The notes: generated by a model not told the origin, from the letters alone. A stretch of 64,000 nucleotides of DNA from Stieleria bergensis (GCA_007745635.1 CP036272.1:1344792-1408791); one strand, 5' to 3'; positions 18,812-28,481 are shown, numbered from the stretch's first letter. Made by a program: numbers and translations.

Positions 18812-19298
18812 TGAAAAGGGCTCCTCGAGCTGTTGGCATTGCTTTAGTACAACGTTCGCTTGCGAACGGAATCACAAGAATAGCAGACGCCAGACCGATC
18901 GCAGAGTGTCGGAGCCTCGCCTGGTGGGTGTCTCGCTGGACTCGATAGCGGGGTGACTGCTTGCCGCGTCTCGTTAGCGTCGTATCAGCTCCCGTTGTTA
19001 TCCATTGCCGGGAGATTCGCCGCCGTGTTTCTACCTTGTGCAGACGTGCAAGCGGTTTCACAAATTGATGCAAATTCTGTGAAGAACTGCGGTGTCGGGC
19101 CGCTGGATGATGCAAACCCGCACACCGATGTCCGTTACCGCACGCATCGCGGGGGGAGGAAGCTGGTCCACAGGAGGCGGCGTGCAGGCGGCCATGAAGA
19201 GCGAAAATGCGACCCGGTGCCGTGGCCAGACACCCCAGAACCGGTGCCGTGGCCAGACACCCCAGAACAGACACCCCAGAACACACCTGAGCGGCGGG
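18812..19298. other. Intergenic region with 27-bp tandem repeat
   Basis: 487 bp upstream of the PEPCK-like gene and downstream of the small lipoprotein gene, both on the minus strand. It should hold the PEPCK-like promoter. No credible coding frame was found. The repeat near its right end is listed separately. Confidence 0.5.
19214..19281. repeat. 27-bp tandem repeat, 2.5 copies
   Basis: Two exact 27-bp units lie at 19214-19240 and 19241-19267, each beginning CCGGTGCCGTGGCC and ending CACCCCAGAA. A 14-bp partial copy CAGACACCCCAGAA follows at 19268-19281. It is non-coding, just 3' of the small lipoprotein gene. Confidence 0.9.
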
Positions 19299-19739
19299 TT
19301 AACCGAGCTCGTTTTGCAGCGATTGATAGGTCGGCCAGAATGCCTTGATCTCTTGAAGTGACTCGGTTTGGTAGCTGTCTTGAGACAAGTCAATCTCTTT
19401 TTTGGTGTGCTGAGAGATCGTCGCTTCGATCCCTTCTTGATTCATTTTTTCCGGTGGCAAGGAGACCTTGCGCAATTCTGTTTCGGCTGTTCCAGTCGCC
19501 GTGTGCGGGTAGCATGGCAAATAGATCGCACCGGTTGCAAAGTCGACCGCGAATGCAATCACACCGGGAACAAAGAACAGCAGCAAGCCAACGCCGTTCA
19601 ATGCAACGACTCCCCAGTCAAGGCGGCCTTTCGGTTGGCCGCGGCGTTCGGGGTAAAGCACGGTTCCACAGCCAGCCAGCAGCGCGGGGGTAGCAGCCAA
19701 CAAGAGGCGTCGAGAAAACTGTTGAGGCATTTTTATCAT
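19299..19739 (-). CDS. YidQ/YceK-like lipoprotein
   Basis: A 146-residue exported lipoprotein. The N-terminus has Arg10-Arg11, a hydrophobic stretch and a lipobox LAGC with the lipidated Cys at 24. The mature part begins GTVLYPERRGQPKGRLDWG and then has a hydrophobic hairpin segment (about 43-75) ending in GAIYLP. This resembles small lipoproteins of the YidQ/YceK (DUF1375) type, whose function is unknown. The C-terminal 60 residues are charged. A second start three codons in is possible. Confidence 0.7.
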   Translation of the reverse strand: MIKMPQQFSRRLLLAATPALLAGCGTVLYPERRGQPKGRLDWGVVALNGVGLLLFFVPGVIAFAVDFATGAIYLPCYPHTATGTAETELRKVSLPPEKMNQEGIEATISQHTKKEIDLSQDSYQTESLQEIKAFWPTYQSLQNELG

Positions 19740-19850
19740 CGATCAGGCATCAGAGGAGTTCGAATCAAGCCCCAACGGCTTGTACGAAATCACTTCTTCG
19801 CCAATCAACGCCAGTCACTGACCAACCTGGCAGAACCCACAAATAAATCA

Positions 19851-19883
19851 ACGGCCAATCGTCTTTGCTTGACGATTGGCCGT
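19851..19883 (-). terminator. Strong hairpin terminator after the Cys-rich protein gene
   Basis: A perfect 13-bp stem, ACGGCCAATCGTC (19851-19863) and GACGATTGGCCGT (19871-19883), with a 7-nt loop. Read on the minus strand it is followed by TGATTTATTT, a T-rich tail. It lies 77 bp past the stop of the minus-strand gene at 19960. Confidence 0.75.
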
Positions 19884-19959
19884 CGTTGATCGGCGCTCAC
19901 GGATTTCCAATCGAATGGGGATCGCTTCTCGCATTGCCCGCAATTGGAGTGGGGTCAGA

Positions 19960-21057
19960 TTAGTACCTGAAGATCATCTCCGTTTGCAGACGTCTCAGCA
20001 GGACGTCTTGGAAGTCCGTCAGTGGGATTTCGTAGTTGAGCCCCAGCTCGATGTGACCGTTTGGTTTGTACTTACCACCAATGCTTTGGTACACCAAGTC
20101 ATTGTTGTCGACTCCGCTGAAGTTCAGGTTGAACAGGTCTTGTCCCGCCACTCCGGCCGCTGCAGCGGTGGCAGGTTCATCGGTCCAGTGCCACCACGTC
20201 AATTCGGTAACAACGTAACAGCAGTTGGTTAGACGAACGTCAAGGTGGTTCGACCAGTGCACGGATTCTGATTGCGCGAATCCATCAACAGGAACTCGCC
20301 AGCCAAACGCAGTCATGTAGTGCGCGTTTCCGTCCAGGAACCGCTGGCCAGCGGTGCCGAACAAGTGAAATTCACCATTGGCAACATCTTGCAAGGCTTT
20401 GTCAGATCCAGTGGTCATTTCATAGGTCAAGCCACCAGAGAGCAGTGTCCCGGTTTCTGTGTTGCGAATCAGGTTGTACTTCAGACCGCCGCTGATCGCT
20501 GCCCAGCCTTCGTCCAACAATGTATCCAGCGTGCCGTCGGTATTGTCCCAGATGTAACCATCTTTGACACCGATGATGCTCAGTCGTTCCGAGAGTGCGG
20601 CGCGGAACTGAACCGCCATCAGCTGGATCGTGCCTCCAGCAGAGACGCCGTTGCCAATCGTGCTGGGGACCCAGTGATTGACAAAAATGGGACGCAGTTC
20701 GGTCAGGGTGCGAGGGTCTTCGAAGAAGACGAAGTTTGACATCGGGCTGATGAAGTCATCGAAGCAGTGATCGCTCGGCTTGATCAAGCTCTTCATGCAG
20801 GACAACTTGTCTCCAGAGCAACCCCAGCCCGATAGCAGTGGGCATTTGCCTGAACCGCAGCCAAGCGAGTCGCAACCGGAGTCGCAGAGCGCGTCACAGG
20901 AGGTGTCGCAGCAACCTTCCGCTCCGCAGGTGACGTTGTCACAAAGACTGGAGTTGCAGCTGGCCAGCTGCAGGAATTCTTGGGCACGTGCGACGGGGGC
21001 TGTCAGGGAGCCCACTGCAAGCAGAATGAGAAGTGTTTTTAGGTGGTGGGTTAACAT
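19960..21057 (-). CDS. Exported Cys-rich protein with barrel-like C-terminal part
   Basis: Not a family I can name. From the ATG at 21057 there is a signal peptide of about 26 residues ending AVARAQ. A cysteine cluster follows, with twelve Cys in about 55 residues in CxxxxC-like spacing. The remaining 280 residues are rich in alternating hydrophobic and polar positions and Gly/Asn turns. It ends in FRY, and a C-terminal aromatic residue is typical of outer-membrane beta-barrels. An outer-membrane protein with a disulfide-rich periplasmic or surface head is inferred. The frame stays open 18 codons further upstream, but that hides the signal peptide. A strong terminator lies downstream. Confidence 0.72.
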   Translation of the reverse strand: MLTHHLKTLLILLAVGSLTAPVARAQEFLQLASCNSSLCDNVTCGAEGCCDTSCDALCDSGCDSLGCGSGKCPLLSGWGCSGDKLSCMKSLIKPSDHCFDDFISPMSNFVFFEDPRTLTELRPIFVNHWVPSTIGNGVSAGGTIQLMAVQFRAALSERLSIIGVKDGYIWDNTDGTLDTLLDEGWAAISGGLKYNLIRNTETGTLLSGGLTYEMTTGSDKALQDVANGEFHLFGTAGQRFLDGNAHYMTAFGWRVPVDGFAQSESVHWSNHLDVRLTNCCYVVTELTWWHWTDEPATAAAAGVAGQDLFNLNFSGVDNNDLVYQSIGGKYKPNGHIELGLNYEIPLTDFQDVLLRRLQTEMIFRY

Positions 21058-21469
21058 GCGTTGGCTCGTTGGAAGAATGTGCGATTTCCTTGCGACGTTC
21101 AATCGGCACAAAAATCCGTGCGTGATGAAAACTCCCAGCGCCGGCGTTAAAGTTCACCAGGGGCACGCGAATCATTGTCGGCTAGCCCTAAGATTGGGGT
21201 CAAAGACCCCGTTTCTGCTGCCAAAGAGAGCGGAAATGACACACTGTGCACACTGGCACGCCCCGTCTTTCCATGTAGGGTGCCGTGCTTGCACGCACTG
21301 CTTTGATGCTGTTCGAGTCCGTTGGTGCGGATGGGGAAAATCCACGTGATTGCGGCACCAACGGTGCGCTGCGATTTCATTGGTGCGTGCAAGTACGACA
21401 CCCTAGTGCCCCCTGCCCCTGTTCGATGAAATGGCGATTGCCCAGTTCAAAGCATTGGTGCGTCGCGGT
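21058..21469. other. Intergenic region carrying an inverted-repeat element
   Basis: 412 bp upstream of the Cys-rich gene and downstream of the DUF1559 gene, both on the minus strand. The left part should contain the Cys-rich gene's promoter. The right part is occupied by the inverted-repeat element listed separately. No coding frame is credible. Confidence 0.6.
21276..21445. repeat. Inverted-repeat element with a module shared with 41108-41167
   Basis: The outer arms are 23 bp each, 21276-21298 and 21383-21405, with only two mismatches; both read TAGGGTGYCGTRCTTGCACG outward. A perfect inner inverted repeat is CCGTTGGTGC (21319-21328) and GCACCAACGG (21355-21364). To the right, TTCGATGAAATGGCGATTGC (from 21422) recurs at 41144 with one mismatch and the same 16-bp spacing from an arm-like sequence. 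This looks like a small non-autonomous or REP-like dispersed element. It encodes nothing. Confidence 0.75.
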
Positions 21470-22702
21470 TTACTGCCCGATAGGATTTTCAAACACTTCT
21501 TCGCTAGCGCGAGTTCCCATGGCGCCCCAGATTCCGAACGGGCTGCGTTCGCCTTCGGGCAGGGTGCCGATGGGGAATAGTTGGTTTCCGGTATCGATTG
21601 AGTCAGTGATGAAACCGACCGCTCCATCGGCCATCAACACATGAGCGCCGCCGGAGTGGCGACTGCCAGTACTGATTGCACCCGAGCCAAGGAAGCTGCC
21701 GTCGATACACAGTTCCGAGTTAGGCGGTGTGATTGTGAAGAATCCGGTTGCCACAGGATAGGCGACCATCCACTGCATCCCGCGATTGTTGACGCTGTTG
21801 GCACCGAGCAATCCAGCGGGTGCTGGGCAGTTGGAACCGGTGCACCATTTGGATGGTCGCTCGGTATCGATCTGACCGAGGGTCTGGCAGATTCGTACGT
21901 TCGTTTCGACGTTGTTCTGAGTGGCATTGCCATGTGTCCGCACATCGTTGTCGCCGAGGTCTGTCAGGATCTCGCCCATCAAGATGGTGTTTGATTGGCC
22001 GTCCAGGAAGTGCTTGAATTTCATCACCGAGCGAAAGACGAACGCGCCGCGCGCGTAACGACGCTGTATGTTTCGTCCCGCACCTGTTGGCAAGAAAGGG
22101 TTTCCGTTGGCGCCGTTTTGTGGTGGTGGAAAGGCCAGCGGCATCATGACGGACTCGACCAGAAATGCATCGCCCAAGCAAGCGGCGTAATTGGTTCGGC
22201 CGCCTGCTGGTAGGCCTACACCTGGATCGCTCGGGCAGCGCAGGCCAGGAATTTGTGTGAACAGAGGTGTGTAGTTTTCACGCCCTGGGCCAATGGTCGG
22301 ATGAGGGCCAAAGGCTGGGTAATCAATCACACCATCGGGCTGATAGTCCAGTGGATTCTTGATTTGTTCCCACAGCGGACCCTGTTCCATCTGTGGCAGG
22401 ATCGGCACCAGCATCGATAGCACACCCGAGTTATGTGTGATCTGTGGTGTCACCGCATCGGGTGCGATGGGGCTGGTCGTTCCAGAGCCGTGTTTTGGCA
22501 ACTGTTGATGCGATGTTTCGTAGTTGGTGATCGCGATTCCCAACTGGTTCATGTTGTTGCTGCACTGCATTCGCCGCGCCGCTTCGCGAGCCGCTTGTAC
22601 CGCTGGAAGCAATAGTCCAACCAGGATGCCAATGATTGCAATCACGACCAGTAGTTCGACCAGGGTAAAACCAAGGCGGGATCGATGAGCCGTTGCGTGC
22701 AT
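21470..22702 (-). CDS. DUF1559 prepilin-like protein
   Basis: A typical planctomycete DUF1559 protein of about 410 residues. From the ATG at 22702 it shows a type IV prepilin signal: SRLG then [18 protein letters not shown], with predicted cleavage after Gly11 and Glu at +5 of the mature protein. The conserved [20 protein letters not shown] follows. The C-terminal [14 protein letters not shown] is the family's H-x-DG signature. Such proteins are thought to be processed by prepilin peptidase and exported by a type II-like system; the function is unknown. The frame extends 28 codons upstream, which I reject. Confidence 0.93.
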   Translation of the reverse strand: MHATAHRSRLGFTLVELLVVIAIIGILVGLLLPAVQAAREAARRMQCSNNMNQLGIAITNYETSHQQLPKHGSGTTSPIAPDAVTPQITHNSGVLSMLVPILPQMEQGPLWEQIKNPLDYQPDGVIDYPAFGPHPTIGPGRENYTPLFTQIPGLRCPSDPGVGLPAGGRTNYAACLGDAFLVESVMMPLAFPPPQNGANGNPFLPTGAGRNIQRRYARGAFVFRSVMKFKHFLDGQSNTILMGEILTDLGDNDVRTHGNATQNNVETNVRICQTLGQIDTERPSKWCTGSNCPAPAGLLGANSVNNRGMQWMVAYPVATGFFTITPPNSELCIDGSFLGSGAISTGSRHSGGAHVLMADGAVGFITDSIDTGNQLFPIGTLPEGERSPFGIWGAMGTRASEEVFENPIGQ

Positions 22703-22878
22703 GGCTGGTGTCAAGTGATGAGTGTTGAGAACCGGATAAGAGAGCCCGCTCAAATCCATCGTATGGGAATCCCCCCCCTTTCCCACAGTTCAAGATTGGT
22801 TTCCAGTGATTTTGTGAAAGATGACTGCTTCGGGGCGGCCCTGTGGAGGGGGTGTTCCCGGTTGGGTTGCGTGAGCGC

Positions 22879-22916
22879 AAAAAAACACCCACCTCTGCGG
22901 TCTGCAGAGGTGGGTG
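22879..22916 (-). terminator. Rho-independent terminator of ppdK
   Basis: A perfect 13-bp stem, CACCCACCTCTGC (22886-22898) and GCAGAGGTGGGTG (22904-22916), with loop GGTCT. On the minus strand it is followed directly by seven T residues (22885-22879). It lies 61 bp beyond the ppdK stop codon. Confidence 0.93.
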
Positions 22917-22976
22917 TGCGAAGATCACGTTGGAGTTCGCCGCTGGAATGTCCGCGGCGCGACTCGTTTCGATGAA

Positions 22977-25616
22977 CTAGTTGTTGCGAATGGCAGCCTG
23001 AGCAGCAGCGAGGCGGGCGATTGGCACGCGGAAGGGGCTGCAGCTGACGTAGTTCAGGCCGGCGCGGTGGCAGAAATCGATACTGCTTGGTTCGCCGCCG
23101 TGCTCGCCACAGATGCCGATCTTCAAGGCTGGCTTGGTTTTGCGGCCTTTGGCAACACCCATATCGACCAGTTGTCCAACACCGGTTTGGTCCAAGGCTT
23201 GGAAAGGATCGCTTTCCAAGATTTCGTGTTCCAAGTAGTCGGGGAGGAAGCCACCGATATCATCGCGGCTGTAACCGAAGGTCATTTGGGTCAAGTCATT
23301 GGTACCGAAGCTGAAGAAGTCAGCGTGTTCGGCAACTTGATCGGCCGTCAAGCAAGCGCGTGGAATCTCGATCATGGTACCGATCAGGATGTCCAGCTTG
23401 CCGGTGTACTTCTTGGCAGCCTTGGTCGCTTCGATGGTCTCTTCAACCTTGGCACGCAGGGTGGCCAATTCTTGGAAGGTACCCACCAATGGGATCATGA
23501 TCTCGGGGTGTGCGTCGATCTTCTTCTTGGCACAAGAGATGGCTGCTTCAGTGATCGCCCGAACTTGCATCTCCAGAATTTCTGGGTAAGTGATGCTAAG
23601 TCGGCAACCACGGTGGCCAAGCATGGGGTTGGCTTCGTGAAGTGCAGCGCTACGTTCCTTGATTTCAGCAGGTTTCACGCCCAACTGTGCGGCAACTTCT
23701 TTTTGTGCCGCAGCATCGTGAGGCAAGAACTCGTGCAAGGGTGGATCAAGCAAACGAATGGTCACGTGCAGACCTTTCATTGCCTTGAAGATGCCTTCAA
23801 AGTCTTTCCGTTGGAAAGGCAGCAGTTTGGTCAACGCGGTACGGCGAGCGTCTTCATCCGATGCCAAGATCATGGCACGCATGTGCGTGATGCGATCGGC
23901 TTCGAAGAACATGTGCTCGGTACGGCAAAGTCCGATGCCTTCAGCGCCAAAGCCACGAGCTCGCTTGCTGTCAGCAGGCGAATCAGCGTTGGTGCGAACC
24001 ATCAAGGTACGGTACTTGTCGGCCCACTTCATCAGTTTGGCGAAGTCGCCAGAGAGAGTTGGCTCTTGCGTTTCGACGGCACCCACCATGACTTCGCCGG
24101 TCGTTCCGTCCAGGCTGATCACGTCTTTGCTGGTCAAGGTCTTGCCATTGACGACAATCTTCTTGGCCTTTTCGTTGATTTGAACGTCGCTTGCACCAGC
24201 GACACAGCACTTGCCCCAGCCACGAGCAACAACAGCTGCGTGGCTTGTTGCACCACCGGTGCTGGTCAAGATACCCACGGCAGCGCTCATGCCATCGACG
24301 TCTTCGGGGCTGGTTTCGCGACGAACAAGAATCACGTTTTCGCCAGCGTCTTTACTCTCGCGAGCTTGCTCGGCGGTGAATGCCAGAGTACCGACGGCAG
24401 CACCTGGAGAGGCGTTGATCCCTTTGCAAAGCACCTCGGCAGCGTTGCGAGCGGTAGGCTTGAAGCTAGGCAGCAGCAACTGAGTCAGTGCTTCTGCAGG
24501 AACTCGCATGATGGCTTCTTTCTCGTCGATCAGGCCTTCTTTGACCAAGTCGCAAGCGATCTTAACGGCAGCCAGACCGGTTCGTTTTCCGGTACGCGTT
24601 TGCAGCATGAACAAGGTGCCACGCTCAATCGTGAACTCGATGTCCTGCATTTCGGTGTAGTGGGTTTCTAGAGTGTCTTTGATCTCTAGAAGTTGCTTGT
24701 GGATCGCACGGTTCCACTTTGGCATTTCTGCAACAGGTTGCGGTGTACGAATCCCAGCAACAACGTCTTCACCTTGAGCGTTGATCAGGAATTCACCGTA
24801 GAACTTGTTCTTGCCGGTGTTGGGGTCACGGGTGAAAGCAACACCTGTCCCTGAATCGTCACCCATGTTACCGTAAACCATCGACTGAACGTTGACAGCG
24901 GTGCCCAAAAGGTGACGAATGTTTTCGATCTCACGGTACTTGACCGCGCGGTCAGTGTTCCAAGAACCAAACACAGCCTTGATGGCCAGTTCCAGCTGAG
25001 CGAAAGGATCTTGGGGGAAGATTTCGCCGGTGTGCTTCTTGTAAACTTCTTTATAAGCGACGCACAGTTCTTTCAAGCCTTCGGCTGGAACTTCGGTGTC
25101 GTCGGTGACTTTGTATTTCTTTTTGACCTTGTCAAAAGCTTGCTCGAATTGGTGGTGGTCCATGCCCATCACCACGTCGCCAAACATGTTGATCAGACGA
25201 CGATAGGCATCGTAGGCAAAGCGAGCGTTGTCCGTCGCCTGTGCCAAGCCTTCGGTTGATTCGTCATTCAGGCCCAGGTTCAAGATGGTGTTCATCATGC
25301 CGGGCATACTGACAGCAGCACCACTACGGACGCTGACAAGCAAGGGGTTCTTGTTGTCACCGAACTTCTTGCCAAGCTCTTTTTCAAGAGTCTTCACCGC
25401 TTTGCCAACATCAGCCATCAGGCCGCTGGGAAGTTGCTCGCCAGATTTGTAGTACTGGTCGCAGACATCGGTGGTGATTGTGAATCCGGGAGGGACCGGC
25501 AGTCCGATGGATGTCATTTCGGCCAGGTTGAGGCCTTTGCCGCCGAGTAGATTCTTCGCTTTTCCTTTGCCTTCGGTTTTTGTTTTACCGAAGTAATAGA
25601 CCATCTTGTTCGCCAT
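22977..25616 (-). CDS. ppdK: Pyruvate, phosphate dikinase
   Basis: PPDK interconverts pyruvate, ATP and phosphate with PEP, AMP and PPi. The 879-residue length is standard. The nucleotide-binding domain begins with GKGLNLAEMTSIGLPVPPGF. The phosphohistidine domain has TSTGGATSHAAVVARGWGKC, with the His that carries phosphate. The PEP/pyruvate TIM barrel contains GLCRTEHMFF, GTNDLTQMTFGYSRDD and GICGEHGG. A strong terminator follows. With the nearby PPi-PEPCK candidate it suggests pyrophosphate-linked control of the PEP node. A 585-residue open frame on the other strand is only a codon-bias shadow. Confidence 0.98.
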   Translation of the reverse strand: MANKMVYYFGKTKTEGKGKAKNLLGGKGLNLAEMTSIGLPVPPGFTITTDVCDQYYKSGEQLPSGLMADVGKAVKTLEKELGKKFGDNKNPLLVSVRSGAAVSMPGMMNTILNLGLNDESTEGLAQATDNARFAYDAYRRLINMFGDVVMGMDHHQFEQAFDKVKKKYKVTDDTEVPAEGLKELCVAYKEVYKKHTGEIFPQDPFAQLELAIKAVFGSWNTDRAVKYREIENIRHLLGTAVNVQSMVYGNMGDDSGTGVAFTRDPNTGKNKFYGEFLINAQGEDVVAGIRTPQPVAEMPKWNRAIHKQLLEIKDTLETHYTEMQDIEFTIERGTLFMLQTRTGKRTGLAAVKIACDLVKEGLIDEKEAIMRVPAEALTQLLLPSFKPTARNAAEVLCKGINASPGAAVGTLAFTAEQARESKDAGENVILVRRETSPEDVDGMSAAVGILTSTGGATSHAAVVARGWGKCCVAGASDVQINEKAKKIVVNGKTLTSKDVISLDGTTGEVMVGAVETQEPTLSGDFAKLMKWADKYRTLMVRTNADSPADSKRARGFGAEGIGLCRTEHMFFEADRITHMRAMILASDEDARRTALTKLLPFQRKDFEGIFKAMKGLHVTIRLLDPPLHEFLPHDAAAQKEVAAQLGVKPAEIKERSAALHEANPMLGHRGCRLSITYPEILEMQVRAITEAAISCAKKKIDAHPEIMIPLVGTFQELATLRAKVEETIEATKAAKKYTGKLDILIGTMIEIPRACLTADQVAEHADFFSFGTNDLTQMTFGYSRDDIGGFLPDYLEHEILESDPFQALDQTGVGQLVDMGVAKGRKTKPALKIGICGEHGGEPSSIDFCHRAGLNYVSCSPFRVPIARLAAAQAAIRNN

Positions 25617-26277
25617 GGTTGTTCTCTATCGAAACCGTCTCATGAAGTGCGTGAGCTGGCGGAGGCGTCCACAAAAGTTCTGTTTGGCGGTTGCCAAAAA
25701 ATGTGGAAAGCCGAATCGTTGTCCGCTGAAACTCGGGGAATTGTAAGGTTACTGTCGCATACGTCGCGTTCAGGTCGCCGCCGACATCCAAGAACGCCGA
25801 CATCCTGCTGTCTGACTCATCCTCGGTCTTGGCGACAAAGCTGCCGAGGATGGCTGCGAGCGGCATGAAATCCGCTGCTCGAGCCAGGATTTTCAGGAAC
25901 CAAGTCCTACTCAGTCGAGCCGGTTTTGCACACCCACTGCGGCCAAGCGCGCCTAAATCTATTTAGGAGAAGCGTTTTGGTCAATGAGAGGTGAACGTTT
26001 GTAGCGGATTTGGCGGCGTTCAAATCGCTCCACGTCCAAATCGCCTTCCTCAAGACCAAGCGACATGCCGCCAGCTCGTCCGCGGTTGCAACACAAACTG
26101 CTGGGACTCTCACACGTTTTTTTTCCGGATCGGTCTCGGCGTGGCCCTCGCTCAACTTTACAATCCCGTCCTCTGACCGTTCGCCAGCTGCCGCCGCCCA
26201 CCGAGTTGCAGCAGCCGGCCAGCTTGCAGAAACCGGATTTCCTTGTCGATCGACTGCCCCTCCTACCGATTCTTGCC
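25617..26277. promoter_or_regulatory. Divergent promoter region between ppdK and cysS
   Basis: 661 bp between divergent genes with no credible coding frame. An inverted repeat CATCCTCGG (25818-25826) and CCGAGGATG (25844-25852) encloses a 17-nt loop and could be a regulatory RNA structure or operator. An open frame in phase with cysS runs from 26065 but has no CysRS resemblance. Confidence 0.45.
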
Positions 26278-27861
26278 GTGACAAACGCTGCTAGCCAACT
26301 TCGCATTTACAACACGCTGACGAAAGAAAAGGAACCCTTCGAGCCGCTCCAGGCTCCTAAGGTTGGAATCTACCTCTGTGGGCCTACTGTCTATGCCGAG
26401 TCGCACATGGGGCATATGGTCGGACCGGTGATCTTTGACACCATCAAGCGCTATCTGCGGCACAGCGGTTATCAGCCGGTTTTGGTGGTCAATATCACCG
26501 ATGTTGATGACAAACTGATCAATAAAAGCCACGAACGCGGCATTCCCGTTTCGCAAATCGCCACCGAAATGACCGCCGATTACCTGGCGAACTTGCGCGA
26601 ATTGGGCGTCAATCAGATCGATTACATGCCTCGGGCAACCGATCACATGGATGACATCATCGATTTCATCCGCCAGTTGATCGAGAAAGGCTTTGCTTAC
26701 GAAGCCGACGGCGATGTCTTTTTCGACGTCGTCAAAGATCCCAACTACGGACAACTTTCCAATCGCAACCTGGACGATCAGCTAGGGGAAGGTGGCGGAG
26801 CGGCCGCGAAAAAGCGATCCGCCGGCGATTTTGCCCTTTGGAAATCTGCCAAGCCAGGCGAGATCAGCTGGGAAAGTCCCTGGGGCCAAGGGCGTCCCGG
26901 TTGGCACATCGAATGCTCGGCCATGAGCCACAAAATCCTTGGAGATACCTTTGACATCCATGGTGGTGGCTTGGACTTGATGTTCCCCCACCACGAAAAC
27001 GAACTGGCACAAAGCAGCTGCTGCCACAACCAGCCGATGGTCAAGTATTGGATGCACAATGGTTTGATGCGCGCCGGCCAAAAAGGCAAGCTTGGTGGCA
27101 AGAGTGATCGCGAACAAGCCGCTGCTGCGGAAGAATCGGTCGAAGAAGCCGCCTCGGCAAAAATCAGTCGCTCAAAAGGTGACGGAGGATTGAGCGGTCT
27201 GATTCAGCGTCACACCGGGACTCGCATTCGATTCTTTCTTTTGCGAACTCACTATCGTAGCACCATTCTGTTCAGCGAAGAAGGTTTGGAAGAAGCCGGC
27301 ACCGCACTGGATGGTTTCTATCGTCTGTTTGATCGCTTCGCTGAGATCACGGGGTTGTCGTTTTACGATGGCAAAGACTTGACACCCGCCGTGACGCGTG
27401 AAGAAGGTGAATTCGACGCCGGCGACAATGAAATGTTGCAGCAAGCAGCTCAGCTGCGCGCCAGTTACCTGCAAGCGATGGATGATGATTTCAACACCGG
27501 GTTGGCCGTCAGTTCGCTCTTTGATTGGCTGCGGATGACCAATCGTTATCTGGATCAGCATCAGTTAGCCGCCGGGGCCGAGACGCAATCGGCTGAAGTC
27601 CAAGCCTTGATCACTTCCCTGAAGGCGATGAAGGAATTGACCACCATCCTGGGCTTGTTTGAAAAGCCACCTGCACAGGCTGGCGGTGATGATGATTCGC
27701 AAGAGTTGCTCGACAAGACGGTGCGGCTCTTGATTGATTTACGCAAAAGCGCGCGAGAGAACAAAGACTATGCAACCGGCGATGCGATCCGCGACCGCCT
27801 GGGCGAGATTGGGATCGCGTTGCTAGACAAGAAAGAAGGCACCAGTTGGGAACGCCAGTGA
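26278..27861 (+). CDS. cysS: Cysteine-tRNA ligase
   Basis: Class I aminoacyl-tRNA synthetase charging tRNA-Cys. I place the start at GTG 26278, giving 527 residues and the usual N-terminus LRIYNTLT. Zinc and active-site parts are visible: CGPTVY (34-39), the HIGH-type motif as HMGH (43-46), [10 protein letters not shown], and [15 protein letters not shown]. The KMSKS loop reads KISRSKG. Just before it is an acidic Ala/Glu insertion of about 30 residues ([18 protein letters not shown]), so the protein is longer than the usual 460-490. ruvC follows closely on the same strand. Confidence 0.96.
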   Translation: MTNAASQLRIYNTLTKEKEPFEPLQAPKVGIYLCGPTVYAESHMGHMVGPVIFDTIKRYLRHSGYQPVLVVNITDVDDKLINKSHERGIPVSQIATEMTADYLANLRELGVNQIDYMPRATDHMDDIIDFIRQLIEKGFAYEADGDVFFDVVKDPNYGQLSNRNLDDQLGEGGGAAAKKRSAGDFALWKSAKPGEISWESPWGQGRPGWHIECSAMSHKILGDTFDIHGGGLDLMFPHHENELAQSSCCHNQPMVKYWMHNGLMRAGQKGKLGGKSDREQAAAAEESVEEAASAKISRSKGDGGLSGLIQRHTGTRIRFFLLRTHYRSTILFSEEGLEEAGTALDGFYRLFDRFAEITGLSFYDGKDLTPAVTREEGEFDAGDNEMLQQAAQLRASYLQAMDDDFNTGLAVSSLFDWLRMTNRYLDQHQLAAGAETQSAEVQALITSLKAMKELTTILGLFEKPPAQAGGDDDSQELLDKTVRLLIDLRKSARENKDYATGDAIRDRLGEIGIALLDKKEGTSWERQ

Positions 27862-27940
27862 GTGTCGCTGAGCGATTCATGACCGATCGCCCGTGTCGTC
27901 CTCTGGTGCAAAGTTGTCACGCAGTCCGTCGGGGGCTCAA

Positions 27941-28459
27941 TTGAAGACGACCGCTTCATCGCAATCCGTTACCGTGGTGGGCATTGATCCCGGGCTGCGG
28001 ATCACTGGTTATGGAGTGATTCGCGCTTGTGAGGGCAAAATTCAGTTGCTCGAAGCCGGGATTGTCCGGGCCGTCGCCAGTCGGCCTTTGGAACAACGCA
28101 TCCAAGAAATTTACGACGGCGTGGCAGAGGTCGTGCGGGACCATCAGCCTGATTTTGTTGCCCTTGAACAGTTGTTTTCACATTACGAACGGCCCAAGAC
28201 GGCGATTTTAATGGGCCATGCCCGCGGTGCAATCTGTTTGGCTGCCGCGCAGGTCAATGCGCCGGTTCATGCGATTGAACCGACGCGAGTCAAGAAAATC
28301 ATGACTGGCAATGGTCATGCACCAAAACATCAAATGCAGCAAGCGGTCAGATTGCAACTTGGGTTGAAGGAAGCACCGGAGCCGGCGGACGTTGCCGATG
28401 CGTTGGCGATCGCAATCTGTGTGTATCATCAACGGTGTAATCCGCTAGCCAGCAGTTAA
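27941..28459 (+). CDS. ruvC: Holliday junction endodeoxyribonuclease RuvC
   Basis: RuvC resolves Holliday junctions as a dimer with the RuvAB branch-migration motor. Acidic residues of the RNase H-like active site are seen in GIDPGLRITGYGVI, ALEQLF and ADVADALAIAICV. The junction-binding segment ERPKTAILMGHARG is also present. The start is uncertain: TTG at 27941 follows GGGGG and gives 172 residues, while GTG at 27893 would give 188. Overlap with cysS is avoided in both cases. ruvA lies 22 bp downstream. Confidence 0.95.
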   Translation: MKTTASSQSVTVVGIDPGLRITGYGVIRACEGKIQLLEAGIVRAVASRPLEQRIQEIYDGVAEVVRDHQPDFVALEQLFSHYERPKTAILMGHARGAICLAAAQVNAPVHAIEPTRVKKIMTGNGHAPKHQMQQAVRLQLGLKEAPEPADVADALAIAICVYHQRCNPLASS

Positions 28460-28481
28460 ATAGAAACGGAGATCAGATCAA

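Noticed and set aside
22914-24671. A 585-residue open frame on the plus strand opposite ppdK
   Set aside because: It is the antisense shadow of a highly conserved gene with strong codon bias. Its translation has no recognisable motif or ribosome site.
26065-26277. Upstream extension of cysS
   Set aside because: The 71 extra residues have no CysRS similarity. GTG at 26278 starts exactly at the family N-terminus.
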